Positions 12,715 to 26,327 of a stretch of 64,000 nt of DNA are shown here, in pieces; position 1 is the stretch's first letter, and every line of letters begins with the position of its first letter. This DNA is from Halocaridina rubra (taxonomy: Eukaryota > Arthropoda > Malacostraca > Decapoda > Atyidae). Made by a program: the position numbers and the translations under genes. The stretch spans positions 46,001 through 110,000 of the forward strand of contig JAXCGZ010007660.1 of assembly GCA_037179515.1 (NCBI GenBank), written 5' to 3'. A model generated the notes under the pieces. The model was not told the origin of the DNA and did no database searches. It worked only from the letters and a program-made list of their open reading frames with translations.

Positions 12715-13299
<585 letters not shown>

Positions 13300-13386
<87 letters not shown>
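13300..13386. repeat. (TA)n array
   Basis: Pure TA, directly against the head of SINE S1. Confidence 0.98.
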
Positions 13387-13388
<2 letters not shown>

Positions 13389-13415
13389 TAGGAAGAGCCC
13401 ATTAAATGAAACAAC

Positions 13416-13530
<115 letters not shown>

Positions 13531-13554
13531 ACTTATTAATTTCGTGACCTAAAT

Positions 13555-14840
13555 GTGTTTCTGGATGAGGAGAATGTGGAGGTCCCATGTGAGACTTTAG
13601 TCAATCTTATCCATTGCGTCACTCGTGACTTTAGGGCCTTCCTTGGCAATGAGATGAACAAGAATCAGCTTTGCAACTTACTTCTCAAGGTTTGGGCTAG
13701 TGACAGGCTGCAACTTGGCTCAAGAAGTGAAAGAAAGCAGTTCTATACCTTGAGGGGAAAGCCTTTCACCTCACTTTAATGAATGACAAAGTAAGTTAGA
13801 AGGAAATGGTGCCACTATAATTACCTATGTTCATTACTAATATAATGCATTATGTTGGTAATATAATAATTTATATATGCTCTGCTCTACTTTTTCCAGG
13901 TCAAGTTCTCTGAGATCCATGAACTATACTCAGACCAGGAGGAGACGGATACCAGTGTCATCTTATATCTTCACCAGGCTGTCAAGTGGGGTACAAGTCC
14001 AGCGTGGTGAGGACTCCTGACACGGATTTTCTGCAGATCCTCCTCTACCATGCCAAGAAGATCAACCTCTCCATATATCTCTATCATGGCACTGGGGTGC
14101 ATCATACTCTGATAAATGTATCTGAACTGGCTGATTTACTGGGCCCATATTACTTCAGCACCCTGCTGGGGTACTATGTTTTTTTTTTCTGGTGAAGACT
14201 GCATAAGTGCATTCAAAGGCAAGGGCAAGGTGAATCCGCTGAAGAAACTGCAGAAGAACCCTAGGTATCAAAATGCTTTTAGCCAACTTGGCACATCGTG
14301 GTTGGTGCCTGATGAGCTGCAGCAGGAGATGGAGGCATTCACCTGTCTCATGAATGACTATTCTCAAAGAAAGTTAGTTGATGCCATGCATGCCAAGATG
14401 CTGCAAAAAATGGTGGGTGCTGACGAAATCCTAAGCTTGCACTCCAGTTAGACCTTGAATACCTGCCTCCTCCCAAGGTCTGCCTCATCCCTCATGTACA
14501 GCAATCTAACTACAGAGTTGCTTGCTACAAGATAGCAAACCAGCCAGTATTTGAGAGGTCCAAGCCCAATGATCAGGGCATAGGCTGGGAGAAGACGGTG
14601 GACGAGGGGGTGTTAGAGCCCATCTGGTCAGTTGGACCTATTCTCCCTCCTTCTCTCATCGAAATACTGGTACAGAGAGAGGAGTCAGAAAAGGAAAAGC
14701 TTTATAGAAACAACAATTCAGAGACTGTGGTTGAGGAGGATGGAAATTATGAGAGTGATGATGAGGAAAAGATGGAAATCCAAGAGATAGACTTTGACGA
14801 TCACTTTTCTGATGATGATGATGATGATGGTGCTTGTTAG
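13555..14840 (+). pseudogene. PIN/XPG-nuclease-like ORF, frameshifted
   Basis: The reading can be followed through several frames. 13555-13779 gives an N-terminal block ('FRAFLGNEMNKNQLCNLL'). An intron-like gap follows (GTAAGT at about 13791, TTTTTCCAG at about 13900). A block 'VKFSEIHELYSDQEETD' then leads, after one frameshift near 13988, to 'SSVVRTPDTDFLQILLYHA', and 'LINVSELADLLG' and 'LLGYYVF' follow. A run of ten T at about 14180 shifts frame just before 'GEDCISAFKGKGK'. A further shift near 14435 precedes 'VCLIPHVQQSNYRVACYK' and 'WSVGPILPPSLIEIL', and the frame ends in an acidic tail (14700-14840). The TPDTD motif and the G-x-D-x-x-S-x-F-x-G-x-GK motif resemble the acidic site and helix-two-turn-helix of XPG/FEN1-type nucleases. 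That match is my inference. At least three frameshifts make it a pseudogene. It may belong to a dispersed, mobile ORF family. Confidence 0.65.
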
Positions 14841-15317
14841 CAGTATAGGGAAAAAAATGACTTAAGCAAATGTTAGAACATGGATTTGGAATTTATTTGT
14901 ATGTCCTAAGATGATTTTAAAGGACTTTCACTTTACATCAAAGTATATAGACAAAAATGTGTTTAAAAATTCTTTTTATTTTCCATTTTTTGGGGGTGAG
15001 TTTTTTCTGATACTGAGTCAAGATGTGCTTAAAACTTAAAAATAACTATTTCAATGGATTTTTTGGGTAAAAATTGTATGGGAAAATATGTTCATTTGTC
15101 CCTGCAAGCTGTTTAGCTCAAAAGTTATGCAACTTTCTAATGTTCCTAGGGTTCGCGTCCACTTACCAATTATTTGTAATAAAGGGTAAAAACGAAAACC
15201 CGTTACCTGTCAAAATCTTAAAATAGACACTTCAAGGAATTGAATAAAACAGGTGCCAACAAAAAATCCACTAAGTGCACGTGGAGCCCTTCTTCCGACT
15301 AGATCACTAGACTATTA
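14841..15317. other. A/T-rich tail after the nuclease-like pseudogene
   Basis: Non-coding. It could be the old 3' UTR, with an AATAAA at about 15178. Nothing else is recognised. Confidence 0.4.
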
Positions 15318-15505
15318 GGTATGCCTCATATTACAAGACAGAGAGGACCGAGCGGTTGCATATTCTAAGATTTTCAGATGGCATATAATACTGTCTCACA
15401 TGGAATACTCATTATGGAGCAGCAAGTAATGCCAATTATCCTTGGAAATGTCTTGATATGGACAAAATATTCATGGGCAAGAGTAAGACATGCAACACAA
15501 ATCTA
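15318..15505 (+). mobile_element. Old LINE family A fragment
   Basis: Diverged match to the RT segment that reads 'ILQEREGWADCIFLDFQKAFDTVPHG...GNVL.WIKTY' in copy A4. Numerous substitutions and stops. No tail. Confidence 0.7.
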
Positions 15506-15518
15506 GAGAAAAGATAGC

Positions 15519-15575
<57 letters not shown>
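15519..15575. repeat. (AAT)n array
   Basis: About 19 AAT units. Confidence 0.98.
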
Positions 15576-15651
15576 TAGAACTGTATGATACTTTTCTTTC
15601 AAAGAGGCTTGCTTAAATAATTAGCATCATGCTAACAATTTAAAAAAAGCG

Positions 15652-15838
15652 CGTTTTAAGTCACGGACTCCCTCTTCTATCAGGGGCTAGAATGGTTGCT
15701 TTCTTGCGAAGGACTTGTTTTAGCAGATGTAATCATTACCCTGAGTGCATACCTTTGCTAACCTCAGACCGTGGCGGAGCGCGAACTCTACCTGACGCCT
15801 CAAAGTCGCAGACGCTACCGCCAAGGTATTATTCGAGA
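15652..15838 (-). mobile_element. tRNA-derived SINE, copy S2
   Basis: Same family as 56484-56689: body with GTCACGGACTCCCTCTTCT on the plus strand, then a region with the complement of a B box (GAGCGCGAACTCTACC) and of the tRNA-like head (GCAGACGCTACCGCC). The head end is degraded. Confidence 0.75.
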
Positions 15839-15839
15839 A

Positions 15840-16430
15840 TTTTCAAAGAGCCGTTAAAGAGGCTGCCGCAATAGTATCATCATTACCAGTATTTGACATT
15901 AAATTTTTTTATATAGCACTATATATAATGTCAGGGCCCCCTGCACTAATTTCTACATGTACTGGGGTGGAGTAAAGAAAAACAAAATATGATGAGGGAC
16001 CTTGCGGTGATCCGTCGTTATGTGGATGTAATCAGTGAAAGAATATGAGACCTTGGAAAACACTATTGTAAAAAACAAATAAACATCTGTAATGAATATT
16101 CTATTTTTTTTTGTAAGATAAAGATGAAAATAGGACATTATTAGTTCTGCATATTTCGGGCTCGACATTGCTCTCATTCTGATGTTTGAAGCAGTTGATA
16201 CTTGGTCGAAACAGTGTATTCGATTGTGCGCACTGCACAAGTTAAATTTTTTATTTATTAAAGAATGTAATAATTCAAAACCTAATATATTCCACTGTAG
16301 ACAAATATAATAATAAAGATTTACTTAAGCAAATACTTTGTATACTATCTCTCTCTATACTCGTTTAGGAATGTTTATAATCTTTTAAAAGACTTCCACT
16401 GTCGGTACAATAGCATGGAGATCCGTATTG
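15840..16430. other. Unassigned sequence
   Basis: A/T-rich and apparently unique. No supported gene. Confidence 0.4.
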
Positions 16431-16478
16431 GAACTTCTCTGTTTGTTTTGAACCCGGCACCAAACAACAACAACAACA

Positions 16479-16562
16479 ATGAAGCTGGACGACGCCGCCA
16501 ATTTCTCCACTTGTGGTTCTAGTAAAAGAAAGAACGGATACGAAGCGGACGACAGAAGAGCT
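16479..16562 (+). CDS. Possible first coding exon of the small plus-strand gene
   Basis: An ATG in a good context (CAACAATGAAG) opens 28 codons, beginning MKLDDAANFSTCG and then 'SKRKNGYEADDRRA', ending at a donor-like GTAAGA (16563-16568) in phase 0. The sequence is more G/C-rich than its surroundings and contains a basic, nuclear-localisation-like stretch. The next phase-0 acceptor with coding sequence that I can find is at 24740, whose first residues (KRP) extend the basic stretch. Linking the two across 8.2 kb is an inference. The exon may belong to another transcript or be chance. Confidence 0.35.
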
Positions 16563-17109
16563 GTAAGAATAAGTTTTGTGACCTTTGCTATTGTTAACGA
16601 ATAAGTAATAGCTACTGAGGGGAGTGCTAAATTAAGTACTCTAATTTCGAGCGCGTGGCGCGCAAAGATCCGCCATAACGAGGTCCTTGAGAGCTGGGTT
16701 GGCGGCGGGACTTAACAAAGAACGAGGTAGTAATATGCGAAATATAGTTTTCCTATCGAGTGAAATCTGATGGCATGTCATAGTTTTGAAGGATGGAGTT
16801 AGTATTTTCAAATATACAATCTTAATCTTATCAATATCTTGATTTAACCTTAAGCGGTGCAAGGTACGCCTAAGCGCGTTTTACCCTCATAAAACAAGGT
16901 CATCAAGTATTGTAGATCGAAATTGTGTTATGTGATTAGCGTCATAATAAAGGGGACTTTCAGACCCCCAAGTTGTGGAACATATCACATAGTCGAAAAA
17001 TTTATTTATTGTTAGTTTGACCCAAGTTAAATAGTTGTATCTGTTACAATAGCCGTCTGAGCCAGTCTCCCTTTAGATGTTTAGATGTGAAATGTTTTTC
17101 CGGAACACC
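16563..17109. other. Unassigned sequence after the candidate first exon
   Basis: No open frame or repeat that I recognise. Confidence 0.4.
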
Positions 17110-17111
17110 TA

Positions 17112-17511
17112 CAGTTTAGCGGGCCATAACAATGTTCAATACCTACCAATAGATGGCGATAGGCTCTAACTAGAGAACTGGCGAATGAACACACAACAAA
17201 AATGGTGAAAATAAGCATACGAAACAATTTTTTACTATCCTAACTAAAATTACTTACCAAACCTCTTAGCCAGGGGAGCTTCGCCCCCCTGGAACCTCCC
17301 AGTCTTACTATCCTAACTAAAAATACTTACCTAACCTTCAGTCGAACTATTTACCTCAGTAGAGGGATGAGGTCGTTGAGTGGCATGGCCCGTTACCCCC
17401 TGGGACCCCCCAATCTTACTATCCTAACTAAAAATACTTACCTAACCTTCAGTCGAACTACTTACCTGGGTGGAGGGATGAGGTCGTTGAGTGGCATGGC
17501 CCACTAAACTG
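17112..17511. mobile_element. MITE-like element with CAG termini and TA flanks
   Basis: Terminal inverted repeats CAGTTTAGCGGGCCAT (left) and, on the reverse strand, CAGTTTAGTGGGCCAT (right) match at 15 of 16. TA stands on each side (17110-17111 and 17512-17513). No coding capacity. Inside, a unit of about 111 bp is tandemly repeated (17303-17390 and 17414-17501, with a third partial start at 17236). CAG ends plus a TA duplication are typical of pogo/Tigger and Tc1/mariner-type MITEs. Confidence 0.7.
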
Positions 17512-17513
17512 TA

Positions 17514-18145
17514 AACTACCTGTTTTTCCCTGTTTAGTTTTTAATTTATTGAAGGAATCTGACCCACAGAATTGTTGATAATTATTAGGTCATTTTTCTT
17601 ATTATGCTCATTACCCTATTGAGATGAAATTTCTGATTACCGTAGGGTTTTTGAAAAGTTTTGAACATCTTGCCTTCAAAATGGTCGGATATTATTCCCA
17701 ACCTAACCTAACTCCGGTGCAGGACTCACAGAAAACAAGTAATTTTACGAGCTTGAGGTCAGATTTGTTCAAAACGCTCAAAATAATGAAAAGAAAACGT
17801 AAGCGTAAGCTGAGCACTACGATTTTTTCACCATAATTTCTGCTCTTTTTGATAAGTACAATGTGTTCTGCAGTGGAGAACTCAAAGAGAATGCAGAAAG
17901 TCGGCACTTTTCTCTCTATTCCAGCAAAAATCAGAAACATTGGTAATAATTTTGCAATATGGATACGGAGCCATTCCGGTACTCAAGTCATTCAGATATG
18001 AACATGAGGAACTGCTAATGAGTAGATGCACACTCATTAACCTTATTGACTTAATGTGCAAGACTTACTGTACTCTTACTTCACTGTCATTGGCCAGTTA
18101 TGTACTAGATGGAAGAGCTTACATTTCTAGTGGGAAACAGGGGAC
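17514..18145. other. Unassigned sequence
   Basis: Contains short open frames on both strands (around 17624-17940 and 17940-18218), without domain, codon or splice support. I see no defensible gene. Confidence 0.4.
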
Positions 18146-19303
18146 GCGAGGTTTCATACATAGAAATAAAAACGAGGTTTCGTACAAAGAACGACGTTTT
18201 GTATATAAAATCGGATGAGGTTTCGTACATAGATTTTTTTCAAAAATTGATTATGAGCCAATTCAGTAATTATTGCTAATAAAGTGTTACTTGTTCCAAT
18301 CTCTAATGTATTTGGTATACTATTGCAGGAAGCCCATTTTGGGGGTTCCCAAAACGTTAAAAGAAAAAAATCCTAAGTCAAATATTAATTAAAAAGTGAT
18401 TTTCTTTTAAAATATACCGGTACATATAAACATAAGCCTATTTTGGGGGTTCCCAAAACATTAAAAGAAAAAATCCAAAGTCAAATATTAATTAGAAAGT
18501 GATTTCATAATAAAATATACATAAAAACATTTAAACAATTATTTACAAAAACACACATCTTATAATTAAGCACATAGCAGTATACATTATAGATATTTAC
18601 ATTAATGTCAGATTTGTATACAGTTTATTAGTTATTAAATATACAGTTCATATTTACAATGATATACATTTACAGTTACTATATACAGAATAACAAGCTA
18701 AAAAGCCACAAATGGCACACAGGAGCTCAGGAACTCAGTTTAACTCCGATCTAGACCTAGACACACTAGTACTAACGTTAGCCATTATGTTACTGAAGTT
18801 ACCCTATCAAAATAATGAACTACCCATTTTAATTCGCAAATAATAAAAAATTACTTGTTAACAAGTAAATTAATAATGACAAATTACAATGCACTTTAAC
18901 GGATTAATATATAGCGAGGTTAAGTGTTAAATAAACGGCCCTCAATCTCTCACATCAAAGATATCAAAATCTTTAGATCTCCTGTGTTAATTGTCAGTCA
19001 CAGTTGAAACATAATTAAAGTGTAAGATTATTCAGGATTTGAAAAATGAAACATACAGGTATAGGTAAGTATTAATACTAATATATGCATCTAGAATGAA
19101 TAAAAAAATAAATAAAGAAATAAAGACAAACTAAAATGCACTTTACCGCCAAGATATACGCTGAAATACCCAACAGCAAAAAGTTCAAGTTATTGAACTT
19201 ATTTATTGTACGAAATCTTGTTCTCTATTGTACGAAACCTCGTTCATTATTTTACGAAACCTCATTTTGTTTATATACGAAACGCCGTATGTACGAAACA
19301 TCA
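18146..19303. mobile_element. Possible transposon with clustered inverted subterminal repeats
   Basis: A short motif, GAGGTTTCGTACATAG and close variants, occurs about four times on plus at 18146-18232. It occurs about five times in the opposite orientation at 19208-19303. The 975 bp between has no coding capacity and includes a tandem duplication. Clustered motif copies facing each other resemble the subterminal repeats of some DNA transposons. No clean terminal repeat or target duplication was found. Confidence 0.45.
18331..18520 (+). repeat. Tandem duplication of about 86 bp
   Basis: Units 18331-18416 and 18435-18520 share TTTTGGGGGTTCCCAAAAC, a palindromic stretch, then TTAAAAGAAAAAA and TCAAATATTAATTA. 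Confidence 0.88.
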
Positions 19304-20280
19304 TGTAGCCTGGGAAACAACAGCAGGAAGAGTTAACAAGAAAAAAATAATAACACCAAAATGTCTCATTTGGAACAAGTTATGTATAGGGAAAAATGTT
19401 TTAACTTGTTGAGAACTACTTGAATATCATCAAATTAATAACTCGGATGAGATGGGTTTAACTCCAAAGACTAATCAAAACGAGTTGATAAATTAGAATG
19501 TTAAGGTTTTATGTCTGTTTTTTCGGTGTTTTGTAGCTATTTGCTCTTTGCTTTCTGGGGTGTGAAATTAAACATTTACCAATTACTTATTTACGAAGTG
19601 AAAATCTATACTGTATATGTATGGTTGCAGGGTTAGCGATAACTTTGCAGAAAGGCCTTTCTTAGAATGAAGATTGTAACCTTTACAACTTGAATTAAAT
19701 AATTTATTTGGACAATATGATTTTCGTGCTTGTATGATAGTTTGCTGTTTTAAGCAGTAGAATGTTTTATAAAGTCTTTATGGGTTGAAGAAGTCTTCTA
19801 ATGAAACAACAATACTTAAATATATAAGAATTTATATTCATGGAAATATATATGCTTGCAATACCCTCTAAAGATATGGGAGCACTGTTCCTGCGTTGGT
19901 TGTAGAGGTTCCACCCAAGGGATGGAATTGTTAATGTCCTTTATAGATAAATAACCAGTGTTCTATACAGGAAATGCAAAAATATCAAAGGTGAAATCAA
20001 TAATGGTAAAACTTCACAATTACTTTTCCTAATAGCAGCTTTGGCCCCCAGGTCCCCTTTACCTAATTTAATAATTTTAGTTAATTTTATATTATCCAAA
20101 TAGACCTAGTTCTGCTAATGGGGGACTTTGCCCCACTTCCTGATGTAATCTAAGTTTTAGTATTAGTAATTTAGCCATCATAGAACAAAATATCAGTGTA
20201 TGGAGACCAACTTTCCAAATTAAGATCATTTGGGTTGAATGAATTGCCCTCAGAAAAGGTCTGTCAAAACCTGATACAGC
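19304..20280. other. Unassigned sequence
   Basis: A/T-rich. No supported gene, RNA or repeat family. Confidence 0.4.
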
Positions 20281-20299
20281 ACTGTGTAATACAAAAGTT

Positions 20300-20500
20300 G
20301 CTTATGCAGAAGCTCCTCTACTTATGAACATCCGAGTTACTAACATTCACAGATGGGAACAAAAAGGAGTGGAAAATGTGAATGGTAGTTTAGAATTATG
20401 TAACATTAGGTGTTCTGTAGTTGTGATTGGTCAGATTAGGACTGTGAGAAAGAGAGCCAAAGAGGTGTTGTACGAGGACTTAAAATACAGTACTGTACTG
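20300..20500 (+). mobile_element. Remnant related to the MITE at 43731-44030
   Basis: Shares CTACTTATGAACA and CCGAGTTACTAACATTCACAG with the ends of the 43731-44030 element. Only one end is recognisable. Confidence 0.4.
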
Positions 20501-20689
20501 TAATTGAAATTATCAAGATCAAATTGGAACTTTGTTATCGAGAAATTCCAATGCTTTCAATAAATATCTAATGTTATAATTGTTTTATGTGTTAATATTA
20601 AAGTCAGAAATGATGTGGAGGGGATATAGAGAAAATATGAAAAAAAAAATCCAAGTTAGAGGAAGTGATAAATGAATGTGTCCCATCCA

Positions 20690-23150
<2,461 letters not shown>

Positions 23151-23582
23151 AAATACAGTACAACAAAATTGTTCAATTTGCCACCACCACCACTGACACG
23201 ACCACAAATTCAGCTGATGATATAGAGCTGGATGCGCAGGCCTAGAGGCCTCTTTCAGAACATCGATTATGAGACTGTCATCAAGAATTTGTCTATGGCT
23301 GTACATATTGGAGGCAGCTGGATGGGGTTGAGGTTGGTTACTGTATGACACTTTAATTAAGTATACTGTATTTAACTTGCACACTTCTGTACAGTGTCTT
23401 CCTCAAAATATTTAACATAATGCCTTTATTTAGAATTTTAGCAAGTTAAGGTTAAAGATCTTTGCTGAAAGGCAGAGGCAGGGAACAGTGATAGCACAGA
23501 GCCCTACTATATGCCTGTACCTACCTTGTAGCTGGGGGCATGCCCCCTTTCCAGCCACTTGGACCCAGTGATCTGGCAATGA
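23151..23582. other. Unassigned sequence
   Basis: No supported gene. Confidence 0.4.
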
Positions 23583-23765
23583 CTGAATTATCATGTAGGG
23601 CAATAGGAAATCACCTACCCCCCCAATTAATTGCCAAATTTAATCTGTAACGACATGAGACTGATAGCTAATTCAACCCTGGGCTAGTATCGAACTTGGG
23701 GCCAGTACATTGCCGGCTATAGATGCTACCACTGCCAAATTGTCTCTCTTGGAAGTCAGACCATT
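23583..23765 (-). mobile_element. Degenerate tRNA-derived SINE, copy S5
   Basis: On minus, an A-box-like TGGCAGTGGTAGC (about 23727-23739) is followed about 32 bases later by a B-box-like AGTTCGATACTAGC (about 23684-23697). The body contains a C-rich run and is not shared with S1-S3. Confidence 0.5.
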
Positions 23766-23769
23766 CTCT

Positions 23770-24739
23770 ACAATATACTGCAATATGCAGTTGTCTTTCA
23801 GCTTAATAATATAATTGGTTCCACAACTAGCTGCATAAAGTCAGTACCCTTATAACCTATATGGAATGTATTCATTTCCTAAAACCTGTTCCTAACCTCC
23901 TGGATAGAGTAATGTACTTTAAATATTTTGAGTACATTGTACATGCTGCTCAGCAAAATAAGTGTTAAAACTTAATGATTATAACTACAGTACAGTGAAT
24001 ATTGAAGAAACTTTAAACATATCATTGAACAAGATTATTGAACCTCTATCATAAAATTCCCTGTATCATACTATTAAATATTTCCACGAATTGTGGTCAC
24101 TTTTGTGTATTACAAATTAACTCTGTATGTTGCATAGTAAAATATATACTTATTATAACTACAATAATAAATTTAAGTAAAATAATACCTACCAATGAAA
24201 ACTGTACTATTCTCTATATGAAAATATACAGTTACATAGTAAAATATATGTAAAATCATAGTGATTGTAACTACTGTGACAAATTTCAAAGATATGTAAA
24301 ATGTATATATGAACAGGCTACTAAATCTCTATCTGAAAAATACGAGTATCATACTAAAACGTTCCCTGGAGAGGTTACTTACATGTAATATGTATAAACT
24401 ATATGTTAGCTTGTTAAAAAAATGTAAGAAGGTAATGTTAACACTTACCAAATGCCACAGTTCATCTCTGATGAGATAAATTTTATAGCTTGCGGTGATA
24501 AAATTTATAATTCATACTTTGAAAATATAATTAATGGCAATCTTAGAATGAGTTATCATAGATAGTATTATTGCTAAGTATGGAAAAATTTACCTGATGT
24601 TATTACTATCTCTTTCTGACTGTCAACTAAATTGTTTTTAAGAACTTTTCTTATCTGTAGTAGTCATAAAAACTTTTTTCTCTGAGTCTTGATAAAGGTT
24701 CTATTTGTGAAATTTCTGAGTGATGTATATATTTTTCAG
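23770..24739. other. Probable intron upstream of the 24740 exon
   Basis: A/T-rich. It ends in a polypyrimidine tract and TTTTTCAG at 24732-24739. No repeat is recognised. Confidence 0.45.
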
Positions 24740-24823
24740 AAAAGGCCACATGTTCAACCGAAGGTAATTGTAGATGTTGACGTTCTTCAAGCAAGGGTAC
24801 AACAACATCGTGATAATTCGCAG
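24740..24823 (+). CDS. Internal exon of the unknown small plus-strand gene
   Basis: 84 bp, exactly 28 codons, between acceptor ATTTTTCAG and donor GTAATT. It encodes 'KRPHVQPKVIVDVDVLQA' followed by 'RVQQHRDNSQ', polar and helical. Both ends are phase 0, matching the exon at 25434. Confidence 0.5.
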
Positions 24824-25433
24824 GTAATTATACCTTATTGTTTGGTGGCATGATACTGCACAGTGTTCCTCAGTGTCAGTTTTTTCCACTAATACAGAGT
24901 TCATTCCTAGCTTGATATGGTAAAGGACACCAACTTATTTAAGTACCAGATGAGCACTTGTGAGTTTCTTTTCTAGTTTTGTATTGATAATATAGATTTC
25001 AATTTTATAATCTCAAGCCTAATATTATTAATCGCTAATGAATAATATTGCACTATTTTTATTTTGTTTTATCCAACCACATTCTACATCTTGGTTGCAA
25101 GACATACTCTTATGATTTCTTATTTATTTAGTCATATTTTGTTGTATAATATTTATTCTCTTTTGAATAAAATTATTGTCTTTTAAAGATTTTTACATTA
25201 GATATTTTCATTTGAATCAGTATGCATGTGCTACTCATGTTATGTACTCATGGCTAAACTCTTCTATGTATAATATTTTAGTCTGTAACACATCTCTGTT
25301 CTCTCTTGAGAAATCTTTTCATGACACAATAATTATATTGCTAATGCATGCAAGGGATGTTTGACTGCTGCTGATCAATACTCAAAGAATCCTTTTCCAG
25401 AATCTAATGATTATTTTCCTTTTTTGCTTTCAG

Positions 25434-25565
25434 GTTTCTAGCCGTCGTGGTGTCCATGCTGTATTATATCCTGTAAACTGTGACCCAATTGATGGGGTAT
25501 CTCCAAATCTATATGCCATGCAGGTGAATCGAACTACTTGTTCACGCTGTCTTCAGGGTGAGCCG
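25434..25565 (+). CDS. Internal exon of the unknown small plus-strand gene
   Basis: 132 bp, 44 codons, between a strong acceptor (TTTTTTGCTTTCAG) and a perfect donor (GTAAGT at 25566). It encodes 'VSSRRGVHAVLYPVNCDP', 'IDGVSPNLYAMQVN' and 'RTTCSRCLQGEP', with a Cys-x-x-Cys pair that could bind metal. Phase 0 at both ends. I do not recognise the family. Good splice sites, uniform phase and non-repetitive composition make this the most convincing exon of the gene. Confidence 0.6.
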
Positions 25566-26297
25566 GTAAGTAGTGGTATCTTTTTAAATATAATATTCAT
25601 AGAAATAATATTCACACACCTGCCAGCATCAAACAACAGAAGATTAAAATTTATAACAAAAGTTAAAAGAAATTGAATTTTGCAGGTTATAATCATGTGT
25701 ATCCACCTAGGCAAATTTAAGTAATTAATTATGAAAAACCAGACCATTCCCTAGGCAGTGGTCTGGATGGTATGAATTACTGGATATCTGTTTATTGTTT
25801 TTCTTGCATACCTTTTGTCTTCGTGAATATGAAGTTCTTTCTTGGAAAGGCCTTTACTCTCATTAATTTTGTCCCCTTGTCCTTCTTGATTGAATGCCAG
25901 GTAGAAATACCCAATAAATCCTTTAATCTCAATACCCATCTTTACTGTGCTACTTCATTTCTATTCCACACTTTCCATTAAGTATCTTACTCTGATGCTC
26001 AGTTCTATGACATCCAGTGAGCATTTCTGTTCAGTACTTTGGGATGAATTGGTCCTTAACATTGTAAATCTTTATTGGCCTATATATCGTATACCTGTAT
26101 ACGTCTCTTCCTGTACCCTAACTTGGAGTACACAGTAGCTTTACCCATTCTCCTAGTATGTGATTTATTTCCGTATGCATTCATTTAATTTTTCCAATTT
26201 TATATTTTTAATGCCCAAATATTTCTTGAGTATAAATTCTGAACTTGTTGGTACCTATTCATGTAGTGTTTTTTTACATGTTAACTTTTTCTTTCAG

Positions 26298-26327
26298 GGT
26301 CATTTTCGCCACATTTTGGAAAAGTAA
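26298..26327 (+). CDS. Terminal exon of the unknown small plus-strand gene
   Basis: After acceptor TTTCTTTCAG the frame adds GHFRHILEK and stops at TAA (26325-26327). Joined to 24740-24823 and 25434-25565 it gives 81 residues of C-terminal protein. With the candidate first exon the whole product would be 109 residues, small and basic, probably nuclear. The 3' UTR probably runs on, with one AATAAA at 27132-27137. Confidence 0.5.
   Translation, partial: GHFRHILEK

Noticed and set aside
17861..17940. Possible exon starting ATGTGTTCTGCAGTGGAG with a GTAATA donor
   Set aside because: Only 27 or so codons, no matching downstream exon in phase, and no domain. Too weak to annotate.
17940..18218. 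92-codon open frame on plus
   Set aside because: No family resemblance, runs into the GAGGTTTCGTACATAG cluster, and lacks splice support.
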